A stretch of DNA of 64,000 nucleotides from Brugia malayi (Eukaryota > Nematoda > Chromadorea > Rhabditida > Onchocercidae), in NCBI RefSeq assembly GCF_000002995.4, contig NW_025062477.1, positions 9,768,649 through 9,832,648 on the forward strand, in the 5' to 3' direction. Made by a program: the position numbers and the translations under genes. The first letter of the stretch is position 1; every line of letters begins with the position of its first letter. This document shows, in pieces, positions 36,761 to 50,700 of this stretch. Below the pieces are notes generated by a model, which did not search any database, was not told where the DNA came from, and worked only from the letters and a program-made list of their open reading frames with translations.

Positions 36761-38760
36761 ATGGTTTTTGAGAGTGTTGTAGCCGAAGTACTAAACCGTA
36801 TGTTGGGTAATTTTGTTAACAATCTCGATGCGTCACAGTTAAATATCGGCATATGGGGCGGTGAGTTCAGTTTTCTGCTTAAATGGTGAATAAAAAACGA
36901 AGATTATAACTTGTTGTCGTTTATATGCTAAAAAGCTCTCCCAAGCTTCAGAGTGATCTATATTGGCATAACATTTTGTATGTGAATAGCCGTTCCGAAA
37001 TTGTAAACTAAAAACAATAAAGCATAAGATTTGCAAAAGTCTATTTGAATATTTTTCAGATTATTAAAATTTGATCTTATTTAATTCACATACATAATGC
37101 TACTAATATAATTGTTCTATTAATCATGTTTGTTAACTTATTCTATCGTTTGTTTGATTTTTCATATCTTAAAAATAACGATGTGACATTCCGTTATCAT
37201 TATTTAAAAGAGTATTTCAGGCGACGTTAAGTTAACTAATTTGAAAGTGAAAGAAACAGCATTGGATGATTTCGATCTACCAATAAAATTAAAATTCGGC
37301 TGCCTTACAAGGCTTGTTTTGAAAATTCCTTGGAGTGATCTATATCATCAGCCAGTTATTGCTGACATTGAAGGTTATTTTTTAATGCATTTGACGTATA
37401 TTATCAGCTCTCTGAAGTTTTCGAGATTTTCTCTTCAATGCATTATCATTTAATGATGAGTTTTGAATTTGGAAATAAATATATATGCCAGATGGAGTTG
37501 TGGTGCTTTTTTTTACTCAGTCTAAACACTTTCACGGATGTAAGATTAGTTGCAGTTAAAAATGTGCAATTTAAACGAAGAAAGTCCGTGTTTATTTTTG
37601 TAATACTTCATCCAAAAAACTTGTAAATCTTGGACTGAATCCCTAATTTTAAGTCTTTAATCTTATATTTTGTTTTTGTAGGTTTGAATCTAATTATCGT
37701 GCCGAACAAAGGCATCGTATACAGTGAAGAAAAAGCAAAAAAGTACGAAAAAGGGGAAAAGGATAAGGCACTTGCTAGGCTTGAAGAAAACAGGAAGCGA
37801 AGAAGGAGTATGTTTGGAACTCTGCACGATTTTACTTCCGTAATAGTATTTTCTAGTATGAGTCTTAGTTAAAATGAAGCATAAATTGTAAACTGAAATG
37901 AAGCGAAGTATATCAGATTGTTGTCAGATATGAAAAAGATCCCTAGATCATACGTATTATTTTATAATGAAACTTAATTTATGAGATAACATTTTTTTGT
38001 TTGTAGAATTTTACAAAATTTCCAGAACCGCCAGATCCGTCTTCCGATACATTCGCAGAAAAATTCATTGCTACAGTAATCAAGAACTTACAAGTGACAG
38101 TTCGTAATATACACATTCGCTATGAAGATAAGTACTCACATCGTAGTCGTCCATTTGCAGTTGGCGCTACTCTAGAAGGAATCGATTTTAAGGTACAGAC
38201 ATATGATAAAAAGTAAAGTTGTAGACTTAAAGTATATTACCGTTCTGCGAAAAGAGGTAAGTTTTTAGACAAAAATTTTCAAAAACATATTTTGTGTAGC
38301 AGTGGTTTGTTTGCATCCAACTTTTTTATTTAAAGAGTCAAGAAAAAACTGGAGTAAGATCTTGTTAAATTAACATAAAAATTTTCTGACATTGGTCGAG
38401 TTTCTTTATACCGATGAAAGTTGTGCTAAGGAATGAATATAGACAATATAGATAGTCTGTTCAATTTATGGTAGGGATTAAGAAATACTGACCGAAATTC
38501 AAACTAAAACTGGCTGGGGATGGAAATATACCGCTGGTTACTGATGAGTATTTTGTAGACTACCGATGAAAACTGGAATGAAACTATACATAAGGAGGTT
38601 GTGAAAGTTGTTTACAAATTGGTATCATTAAAAAATCTTGCAATTTATTGGAATTCTGATTCGGAATTAGTGTCTGACTTAGCCGATAATGCTGCAATTT
38701 TGCAAGCAATGAATGATGCTATCGTGATTAACAACAGAAAGCCATCTGGATACAAGTACA
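36761..38760 (+). other. vps-13: vps-13 exons 1-5: Chorein N-terminal domain
   Basis: Exons 36761-36860, 37221-37373, 37682-37839, 38007-38192, 38559-38760. They encode the lipid-scooping N-terminal cap: [53 protein letters not shown] and [15 protein letters not shown], each with a clear human VPS13A partner (LGIWKGAVALKNLQIKE, KNLQVKISSIHIRYED). The third exon uses the donor TCC|GTAATA after a basic stretch; the nearer GTATGT donor would break the frame. Confidence 0.95.
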
Positions 38761-41700
38761 GTAAGTCTTTGATGGATTGATTTTGGCTTCCAGACGCGGT
38801 CCGGCAGAAAAGTTCAATCCTAGTGCATGATCATTCCAGAAATGCTCGTTTAATTTGCTAAATTTAGTATTATTAACCTCGTCCTTGTGTGATTGAAGTG
38901 CTCACTTTGTCTTATGCTAATTATATCTGTAATTTTCTTGAACCTTAGTTACTAAGTTTTTCGTTACAGATTTTTTTTAATTTCTTTTTATGAAGATTGG
39001 AAATTTTCTTATAAATTTGCCTACTTATTATGAATTGAACTTATAGTGCTGGAACCAATTAACATGCAAGCCAAGCTTGCATTAAATCAGAAACCTGAAA
39101 CAGATAATTCTAATTGGAAAATACCGAAAATCAAACTTATTTTGGACGTGGATACATTGGCTGTTGCAGTTGGCAAATTCCAATATCAAGATCTATTATT
39201 ACTACTGGAAGCACAAGAAAGATTCAGAATTGCTGCTCAGTATTTGAAATATCGTCCACATTTGAATGACTATAAGGGTCATTACAGAAAATGGTAATTT
39301 GAATTTTTTTGAATTTGTTTTGATTCGACTTTCTATATATATGTTAGAAGCTGTAAGACGGTTTAAATGTGAAGGATTTGGCTTAAGCTGAACACTAAAA
39401 GGAAGTAAGACATGGGAACAGCTCTGATTTGCTTCTTATGCAGTTCTCTTCATGCTTTGAACACTCGTTATTTAGGTGGCATTTCGCTTACAATGCAATT
39501 GTTGAGGAATTTGTTAGGAGGCGGAGGAATAATTGGAACTGGGAGAGGATGAAAAAGCATCGGGAATCAGTGAGAGCTTATAAAGATGCTTGGCTTAAGA
39601 AACAAACTGAGAAGAATCTTAGCAACAAAGACCGAAATATTATTGAGGTAAGCTCACATAATAAAATATTAAAGTAAATTCACATAATTAGAATAAACCA
39701 ACCGTGACTGGAAATCATTCAGCACACATTATCTTTCATATATCAGTATGAATAAAGTAGTGATTTTATGAGACAGCTGAAGTTCTGAAAACTTGAACGA
39801 CAACAATATTCCTTAAGAAATGTTTTAGTTTACTACTTTTTGTCTGTCGATTTCTTAGTAGTATTGCACATAATAGTTTGTTAAATATACTGAATAATAT
39901 TTAAGCCATAACTTGTTTCAGGAAACTGAAGAGCATCTTGATATGTTCAATTTGAACATCGCTCGGCAGCAAGCTGATATGGAAATCGATAGGCGTGGTT
40001 TGACGAGATTAGAAGATCAACCACAGGGATGGGTAAATTGGGCTAAAAGCTGGTAAAATATATGTGTTTTGAATTTTTCTGAATTTATTTTTTATTTAAC
40101 CTTTTTTTATTCACAAGAGACTTAGATACAGCAAAAATTCTTGATTCGAAACAAAGAAATGAAAAGCTCAGTATTTGATATAAAGAATAAACTTAATATT
40201 CATTGTATTTCAGGTGGATTGGTGGCGGTGGTGTGAAGGAGAAAGGGGAAAGTGTAGCTCTGTCATCAGGTGATATTATGACAAAGTTTGAGCAGGTCTT
40301 AACTACAGAAGAGAAGGCTAAATTGTTTGATGCTATTGATTATCAGGTTGGTAGCTCTTTCCTTTTTAGAACTTGAGTGCAAGACTTCAATGGAAGTTCA
40401 GGGAATGAGAACATACATCATATAATAAACGCAATTTACATATAATCTTTTCTTAGGAGAATATCCCTCCAACTGATTACCCGAAACACTTCGTGGAGAA
40501 TGTTGTCATCGCTAATTTGAGTCTACTTATGGTTATAATCGAAGGTGCTTTGACATTGAAATTTTCCATAATTACTACCAGAATAGAACATCGAGCATCA
40601 GCTCAAGCTATCAAGTGGGTAAATTGATTGTATTTTAATAGGAAGGAAGATGAATTGCAATTTGCTATAAAACTAGAACCCGTTTTTCATGTGATGATTT
40701 CATATTCATATCATAAATCATATTGGATGTATAGCGATATCTTATTCAAAAAGCAAAAATAAAAAAAGGATGAATTGAAATTTTGGTTGCAGTTAGTTTA
40801 TGATGAAATTAGTTTCTTATCAAAGCAGTTTTATTTTGCAGCTTTAAAAGTGGTGTAAAAAATGTAGCAATGGATGGTTGTGGACAACAAATTTTATTCG
40901 TACAAGATGATTCCACTGATTGGTTGACAATACTTGTCGAAACTAATCCTTTGGATCGTGATAAAGCTGGATATGATCAGTATATCAAAGTTGCTTTAGC
41001 ACCAACGGTTATGAAATACCATGCTCCGGCTATTAACACTGCTATCGAGGCATTAAGACCTCCTGAAAGTGTGCGATTAAATCAGTAAACTTTTCTGGCT
41101 CTTCATTGTTAATGGATACATTATAAAAGAAATAATTGAAAAGTTTTTGTATCCAAGAATTAATGCATACTCTCTTTTTACATCCAAACATGGTATATTT
41201 TTCGTATTAATTAAAGACCTAAAATATACTGATAAAGAGCTAAAAAGAAAAGTATATTAGATAAGTAACGTTTATGATTATGCTTACCAAATCGCTTTTC
41301 AAAGTTATGATGAGCTGTTATATATTTAAAGAGAAAATACTTGCCAAGTTTTCATAAATAAAGAAGCTTATTTTAGATTAACGGCAGCAGCAATGGCTCG
41401 TTATGAAGATGTTAAAGCACGTTCTCTCACTGGGTTGGCTCACGTTGTAGACACTAGAGCGAAACTAGTGCTTAACATACGAATTGCGCCTATGACAGTT
41501 ATCATTTCAGAAAATGGAATATTCAATGAAAATAAACCAAATTTGATTGCAGATCTTGGCTTACTTACAATAACTACAATGGAAGATGATTTATTTGTAC
41601 AAACACCGTTGCTTGCTGATCAAGTAAGTCTTATTCATATTTTTATCCATATATTTGATATAATATGGATATATAAAATACTATTGCTTAGTTATTTTCG

Positions 41701-44700
41701 CGTTGCTTCACTATGATTGGTTTTCTACTATTCTTGCACTGCACGAAAAGAAATAATGAGCAAATAATTTCCTTGCAGCTTCTTATTGCTTAGTGCATCT
41801 AATGGAATAAAATATTACTTTGTTGTGCCTTACTGCTGAAAATTCGATTGTAACGTGATTTTTTATGCGCATTTTTTACAATGCAGGTTTATTTTTATCA
41901 TGTTAGGATGATCACTTTCGGAGCGGGCTTAAGACGAGGAAAAATGACTCCTTCAGAAATTGGCATGGAAGATTACCATTTTTTCTTGCAGTAATTTGTT
42001 ACAAGAAGTAGAGCTTCCAACATAATTATTTGCATGATTGTTTGTTAATTTACAGGAAGCAGAGTGTCGGGCGAAGTTGTTTAGTCGTGCTTACGATAAA
42101 TTTTCTGTGAAACTGACCAATGTGCAGCTGATATTCTCAGACAGCTATCAGAGTGGTATGGATGCGAAATTGGAACATAAATCGAGTTCCCATTTATTGC
42201 AACCGACTGGATTGAATGTCGCTTTTCATAAGTCATCTATCGATGATTTACAACTACCGAAGTAAATTTCTATATAAACATTAAGTTTTCCTTCTCTTTT
42301 TGAATCGTGAAATGCATTCGTCTGTGATTAAAATGATTTATGCCTAACAGTGTAATAACTCCAAGTAGTGAAATAATAATAGTGTAAATAATTTCTTCTC
42401 TTTTTCTTTACGATTGAGAAACTCATAAGAGAAGTTTTATATTTCTTTGTGACTGAATAAAACTGTGTTTAGGATAAGGGTAATGGGTGAATTACCTGAT
42501 ATTATCATAACAATCTCAGATAAACGTTTACTGGAGCTTGTGCAATTGATATTAAGCATTCCCACTCCTGCTCCCGAGAAAGAAATCAGTGCTTTTCGTC
42601 CAGCTGAGGTATGCTGTATTATAATTTCGGTTAGAATTTCAGTGTGTATGTTCAAACACTATGTGAACTATTTATTTTTGTAGTTTGAGAAGGCAAGGAT
42701 CAGAGATCTAGCAATGATGCATGCAATTATGGAGGCCAGTGAAATCTCTGAAGATGAACATCTAAAAGTAAAGAAGAATGACATAGAGAAACAGGAAGAG
42801 AAAAAGATTGACATGCAACAAATTCAACTGGAAGTCAATCTTACATTGAAGCAGGTTAGCTATTCTTTTTCTAACTTGATTTTCAAAACTTTTGATATAT
42901 GAAGTTGCTGGTTTCTTTTGCCGATATTCTTTGGTTAGTAATTAGAGATTTAATAGAAATTGCAATTTATTATACGAAGTTGAAAAAACCGAAGATTTTT
43001 CATTCCTTCAAATCTTGTTTTTACAGGTCCAAATTGTCATTGGCACTCCGGATGCAGTATTTTTGTCCATTCAGATTAAATCTTTGGGTTGTGGTTTGCA
43101 GATGCGTACATTTGACATGGTTGCAATGGCTTATTTAGGTGATTTAACAGTTGAACAGCCGCAATATAAAAGTTTGATTCCCGAGCGTAATACGTTATTT
43201 GTTATTGATAACACTTATAACAATGATCAAAATTTGCTTCAGTTCAAGTATGTACAGGTTAGCGTTTCCCATATTTTACACGTTCTGTGAGGGTATTAGC
43301 TGCAATTGTTCCCATCTAATTACAGTGGCGTTGAATGATGGTTAATGGTTAAGAGGAAGTCATATAGAGCATTTTTTTCGTAAACAATGAAATTTTCATT
43401 AATGAACATTAATCAGTTTATATCTTTACAGCTAAAATTAAATCATTTACACGTAAGCACTTTTAGGCAAACAAGGAAAGTCCATTTTTCGCAACTGATT
43501 ATAATTCTATGGAACAGGCAATCAATATTTCTTTCAAAACAATGATTATATCACTTCACCAGGTGTACTTATTTTTATTATAGTAGTCTTAGATTCGGGA
43601 ATATAATCATATTTTTTGGTAATTAGGATTGCAAAGAAATATGTGTGATTAGTGTTGTTAAGCAGAGTTGTTAAAGAATTTAAAAAAATTAATTCCTAAA
43701 ATTAAAGGTAATTACAGTTACATTTAAGGATGCCATGATTAGTCTGAAAAAATATTTTGAAACACTTCAAGAAAAGATTGCTGAATTGCAAAATCGAGAC
43801 AAACCGGCACAAGATCATGATGAAGCTGACGCCGGAGTAACTATCAGTGATGTTCCATTACTTCACGAGAAGAAAATGCTAGTTGCTCGGTCTTCAACTC
43901 AGCAAAGGTTGGACTCAACTATTTCTCTTTCTTACTCTTATTAACTTACTGATATTTTGGAACACTTACTAATGTTTTGGAGCATTTGATGATGTGTTCA
44001 TAAAATGAAAGCATGCTGATAACATTGAAGAAAGGGGATAGTTTTATAGCAAGAAAAGAAAATTCTGGTATCACTGATGTCATTTCTTAATTGTTAATTG
44101 AGGGATCACTTTTAATAAAAATTATAAGCAAAAAAAGACATATGAATTACTGGAAATAATATTTTGCAGCTTGGCCAGATTTTCTGCTTCTGAATCATTA
44201 GGATTAAATCATGCAAGGCGTGAACGAGAGTTGGCACAGACACGAAATGATTTTGTCGTGAAATTGCATATAAATGCTGTTTTTGATTCTTTGTCGGTCT
44301 ATGTCGGTTCAACAAAATGCTTAGATACGGCCCTAAGCATCACTGGTGTGAGAGTCGCTATAACAATGCGTATGGTTTGTTTTAGAATTCATTTAAAAAA
44401 AACTTCATGGTTTGATTGACATTTAGGATAATATTTACATTTTGTTCGACAAAAACGTTAAGCATTTTTTGATGACGGATGAGATTTACTTCTAGCTTTT
44501 ACTATATGCACTAAGTTTTTTACATATATATAATCCTGGACTAATTATTGAAAAATGTAGAGAACAATGGAGATGGAAGGTGGAGTCAAAACAGTAACAA
44601 TGGAAGACCGAACTGGAACAACAATTCACAAACATTTACTCACACTTTGTGAAGAAGACAGAGAGATGTTATCATTTGCTTTTAAACAGTACAATCGTAC

Positions 44701-47700
44701 TGATGCTGAGAAGAAGCATATGCAACCTTCTGATCTCGATTTTTTCATTAAAGGCAGTTTTGCCCGTATTCGTTTCGTGCTTCTCTTCCTTTGGCTTGAG
44801 AGAATGAAGGTAAGTTATCTTTCCTAGTTTGAATAAAGTTCTGCAGATCCTATAAACTACATTTTTCGAAGTGTAACACCATTGTGATGCCTTGTTTTGC
44901 TTCGAAGGCATTTTTGTTATATGTTATTTTTCGGCTTTGATTCGGGATTTAATAGAAAATAATCCCTAAAAATTTATCTTATGTTTTTTTTTATCGTTTT
45001 TGATACCTTTGTATTAATTCATTATGTTAACTTTCAGCGTTTTGCTGTTCCATTTCAAGCTGAAGCAGCACAAGTTGCAGCGCAAGCGCAATCATATGCA
45101 TCTGAAAAGGCATCACAGGCTGCACAAAAGATTAAACATCTTATGGAAGAATCACCTTTGAGGATTGGTTTGGATATTGAACTTGAGGCACCGACAATTT
45201 TGGTACCAAAGAACTCTACGTCGTTGAACGCCCTCTTCATTGATTTCGGTGCGTTTATGTTCAATTATATGTTCTGAAGGTTATGATAAAATTCACTGTA
45301 AGTTGTGAAAATGTGATCATAGCGTTTTTAATGTAATCTGTGGGAGCATACGTTAGACGTTAAAAAACTTCATTTGAACAGGAAAATGCTGAAATTGAAG
45401 GGCTTTTCTGTAGACATGTTCTTAAACAGAAGTTTTTTAGGCAGGCTTACTGCTGTCAATTCAGTCTCAGCAGCGCAACATGAGCAGAGTGCAATTATTG
45501 ATTCGATGCAAGTCAACTTAACTGACTTCTGCTTTGGCATGTAGGTTTGCATTTTTTTTTTCTACTGCTTAAAAAGTATCGTAGAGCGTTTTCATTTGGG
45601 ATAAGGAGCTTTTGGTGCAGAGAGAGGGAAAATAAAGAAAGGTAAAGAACTAACAGAGAATAAGATTTTTAGATAAAATTTTCAAGTCCCGGAAAGCTGC
45701 TGCCGAAATCCTATACTTAGTATTCTGAAGTATTAGAGTTGCAGCTTTTGTTTCCTTTCGGTAATTGATGAAGCCCTTTCAGTAAATAAAGTTTCAGCTC
45801 ACTTCTTTCGGAAAAAGATGCAGAAGTGTTATCCACGTGTCAGATTTTAAAGCCAATCACATTTTCACTATTAATTTATCGGAATTTGTCTTTTGAATGG
45901 TACAAAACAGCTCCACAAATGCTTGTTGACGCTCACTTACCCATTATTGAGGTAATGATTTTTTTTCTAAATAGGAACCAGTGTCTAAATTATTCATGTC
46001 TTTTGTCTCTTTTAAACTTTTTTTCTTTAGATTTTTTATTGATAATTATACATCAAAATAAATGTTGCTGGTAATCTTGGTTCTTAAACGTTTTCGGTGT
46101 TCTTGACAAAATTTCTGTGAACTTATCCAAATAAAAAATTGACCCTACCAGTTTTTTACGAAATGATAGTTTTCTTTTAATTTACGGCAAAGAACATGTA
46201 TCTTATATGTTATGTTGTTCTGTTGAATGAATGCACAATGTTTTATATAATGTAAAAAGCAATTATTTTTTTTTTTGTAAAAAACAGTCTTTTTATAGTC
46301 CTAAATTGTAGATAGGCATGACAGAGGAAGATTATGCGACAATACTGAAGACACTTAGTGGCAACTTGGCAGAGGGAAGCGAGTTATCATCGGCGTCATC
46401 ATTATCTGTGAATTCTTCAATTCGACGAAAAACTCTTGAGAGGAGAAGTCAGGAGTCTAACGAAAAAGCTGCATCAGAATGTAATGGGAGACCACTGAGT
46501 GATTCCAAAGCTAAATCTTTTGTTTTCTGTTTCAAACTGGACGAAATTTCTGCACTCTTATATCGTGGTTCCTCAGATTTGGTCTGTATTTACAGATGAT
46601 TTTTCATTTTAACATAGTGTAATTCTTTTTCAGAAAAATGAAGATTTGTTAATTATTTTGAATGAAGATTCTTTTGCTAATAATTTGTTTGGCAAGTTCA
46701 CTCTATTGTTGGTTTTCCTTCATTAAGATATCTCTGCTGTTTTGCTTGATAAGCACTGGAAAATACGTTTAGTGAATAAAACTGTATATATTCATTTTTG
46801 TTGTATCAGAATCTAGTGATAATTATCATTATTTAGGAGAACTCAAAAGGTGAAATCGCTCGAAAGACTACCGCTGGTTTTGCATCTGTGAAATTAAAAA
46901 AAATTAGATTAAGTGGCTCGAGAGCGGAGAATGGTGAACTGGATATCGTTGTTAGTCTGGAAGTATTTGTTATGGAGGATGAAAGAAGCGAAAAAACCAA
47001 AATACGACGATTATTAGATAAAAAGGTGAATTAACTTTTGTAGTGGTTGTAATCCATGATCTACAGGTTGTAGTCCATGATCGAGATTTTTAAACATATA
47101 CTTTTTGTAGTATTGCTCTTGATTTTAAAAAGAAATAAAAATTATTAAATTGAAACAGGCATATTTCTAAAACTATTTGCTTTTTTATTGTTTATCATTT
47201 CTTTCTTTTTATTTTTCGATAATCGGGAATAAGCAAATTCTTTAAGAGATTTCGAAAATATTTCAATATATCGTTTTGATTATTTACAGCCTGATAGAAG
47301 TGGAAAAATCCACAATGAATTTGTTGCTGCTCGTTACCAGACTAGTGCAGCAGGAGATAAAATTAGTTACTTTCTTTTCTATTTATCATCTTGCTTAATT
47401 TGATATGTATATCAGATTTCTAAAGAACTGACCGACAAGCTGTTCCAGTATTTTTTGTTCTACCTGAACACTTTATAAAATACGCGGATAAGAGAAGCGT
47501 CTTCAGAGTAATTTCTGTCAGTAATTTGTAGTGAAATAAACTAGTTGAAAAGCTTTCATATTTTTTTACTTTGTCTTATTGTCTTCAATATTAAATAAAT
47601 CTGATATTTTGCAGTTGCCTTCTCATCATCGGCTTTCTTCCTACGACTTTGTCCAGAATTTCTAGGAGCACTGATGAATTTTTTTACGGTGAAAAAAGCA

Positions 47701-50700
47701 CAGGAGGAGTTAGTAAGAGAGGTTGAAAAAGTGAATATTCCAAATATTGCGCAAAATAAGGAAAAAGTAGAAACAGTTCCACCAAGAGGTTAGTTTGCAC
47801 GGAAAAAATTAGTTTGGAAAGCTTTAGTAGGCTTTTTTTGATAAGTTTAAGTAGTTTCGTTGTTATAAAATTGTCAGACCTACTTCAAATACTCTTTGCA
47901 TAAAACTTCAAATGTTGTTTAGAAAACCATTCGCTATATATTTAAAATAAAAGTTGAGAGTTTTGACTAATTGTTTACAGGCACAGTGACAATGAACTGT
48001 ACAATGCATGAAGCAGAAATTATTCTGATAGATGATGCTGTCAGTCCTGAGAATTCCCAAGCGCTAGTTCTGTCGTTTAACGTCGATCTTAAGGCAAAGC
48101 CGGTAAAATAATACTTTTTCGTGTTTCATGATTAAGTTGAAATCATGCGCATTCTTGTCCTCTGTTCTTGGGAAAGAATACTTGTAGTTTGAAGTTGACT
48201 GAGTCAACTAGTACAAATATTATAACGTTGTTTAAACTTGAAGTAGAGGTGAAAATTTGTATCTTCTATTTTTTTTATGTGGTATATAAAAGATTTAGAT
48301 TTTATTTGTAGGATGGTGAGAAGCAGGTTATGATTGGTGGCATTAAAAATTTGCAGATTATAAGCACTTATTATTTGGAGTCGAAATGTGACCAAACTCC
48401 TTATCAGGTAGTTGAGAAACTTTATCAAATCGAGACTGAAATAGAAATTCATGCTTTTAAAATGATATTTTGCCCTTTTTAGCTCGCTTTGTAATAGTTT
48501 GAATTGTGCTTGACTATGCTTGACAAAAGCAAAGCTATCTTTTTTATGTTTCCTAACATTTCAAGCAACATTTCAGGTATTAAAGCGCACTGATATCGAT
48601 GTTCACTTAACAACGGAACAAAAAACATTGTCTGAAAATTTTGTAGTACATATTGGACAATTATATCTAAAAGTATCTCCTGCAATAATCCGTTTGCTAA
48701 GTGCTGTTTTTTCGGCTTTTTTATCAGCAGCTAATGTTAAGGTAAGGAAACATTGAACATTTTTTCTTAAAATATTTGTACTAATTATAATCTTAATATC
48801 TGATTATCAGCAGAATACAAAGCAAATAATAAATGAGTGGGATGATAGATAGTATGTAAGCATATGTCCTCTTCTTTTGAAGTAAAGATTCTATAGGAAG
48901 ATTCGCTTACTACGCGGAAGACAGTGCTTAAAAAGTACCCAAATTATTGGGAAAAACGTAGAATCGATAGGAACAAGCATTGGTGGTTCAACGTAGTGGA
49001 GGAACAACAAGAAGATTTTGAGTACGCAGTGGATATTGCCGCTTTTATCAGTCATGAACAACAGGTAGTTTTGATAACTGCAATTTTCTCAGGGAACTCT
49101 AAAAATGTATGCAAATAATAAATAATTTTGAACAAAATTTTCTGTGATATTTGCTCCTAATGTATGAGAGAAAATTTAATAATCAGAATGAAAGGAGATA
49201 AGAGTGAGGAAGAGACAGCAAAATGAGAAGACTATGTATTAATAACCTGTCCAAATTATTGTAGGAATCATTGATTTCTTCAGTGTTATTTTGCCTATTT
49301 TAAATTTCTTCGTTTTTAATAATATTTGTGATGTGTAGGGAACTATTATAATGGATTCGCTTATCATCACTTTGGAAGCCGGTATGGGTAATAGAACGGT
49401 ACCAGTAGTACTTTTGGAAAGTTCGACAGTGATCGCTTTATCACATTGGAGTACATTGTTGGCTATTGATGCTGACGTGCAATTCCAAGTAATTTTGTCA
49501 TTTAATCAATTTAATCTATTCCTTATCGCAAAATTTGCCTGATTTTTACGCAAACTTGCATTTGAAACATTACATTTTTTTTGAAAAAAAAAACAAAAAG
49601 TTAATAAAAATTTTTATTCTTTTTAGTTTTCATTCCATTAATTTTTGCAGTGAATGGACATATTTAATTTGCATTTTAGATTTCATATTACAATGAAACG
49701 TTTTGCGTGTGGGAGCCAATAGTCGAACCGGTAGAAGTAGGCGATAATGTCTGGAGGAGCTGGGCTTTAAAAGCTGAGGTAAGAAATCATAAATTTTACT
49801 TGTTGTTACTATTATTTTATGTCTTGGCTTATTTTTTAACCATCATTTTCTATATTATTCAAAACAGTGTATTATCTTCTGTTCATTGAGAGCATGATAC
49901 GGCATCCTTAAAAGTTGAAAAGAAGTTGCTTGGAATTTGTAGAAATATGGGATGAGTTTACACAGAAATATTGCTTCCATGCGGAACAAAAATCTTAGCT
50001 ATATTTCAGAATATTTGTGATATAAAAAAGTAAGTGATATTAAGCTTATAATGTATCAGGGAGAAGAGCGTATTATAAAATAACATAATCTTTGCAGTTG
50101 CGAACTCATAATGGAGATGAGCTGTCAGTAAATGGTGCACCATCATTACCACATAAAACAATTAGTGTGAAAGCATCAGAACTGCTTAACATAACAATAA
50201 CAAAATCGCTGATTTTGTTATCTTATCATCTCATGGATTCTTTTGAGAAAGCTGCGAAACTGATTTCACCGCCTGTAGGACGAACTTTCCCAGGCGATAG
50301 TAAGTATTTGGTGTTCAACAATGCTGGCATTTCGATCAAAATTGGTAACACTGAAACAATGATTGTAAGTAATATCGGAATTTATATTTACTTACTATCG
50401 GAATTTTTCACTTATGTACCTTTCATGTAATTTCTATATCTTTCTTTACTTATTTATTTATTTTTTTCTGATCTTTATTTTTTTTTTTTTAATTTTATGT
50501 ATTTATTTCCTAATTTATCGAATTTTTTTACAGTGGACATTGATATTGAATATAAATAAGAAAATACATTTGTGTTCTTTCTATGGGAGATATTTCTAAT
50601 TTATTTCGGTTGTTTCGTTTTTTACTCTTTTAGCTCAAAATAGTTTTTAGATCAATGTTGATGGGCTACCGGTTGACGCAATGCCAGGCACTTTCGTCGA

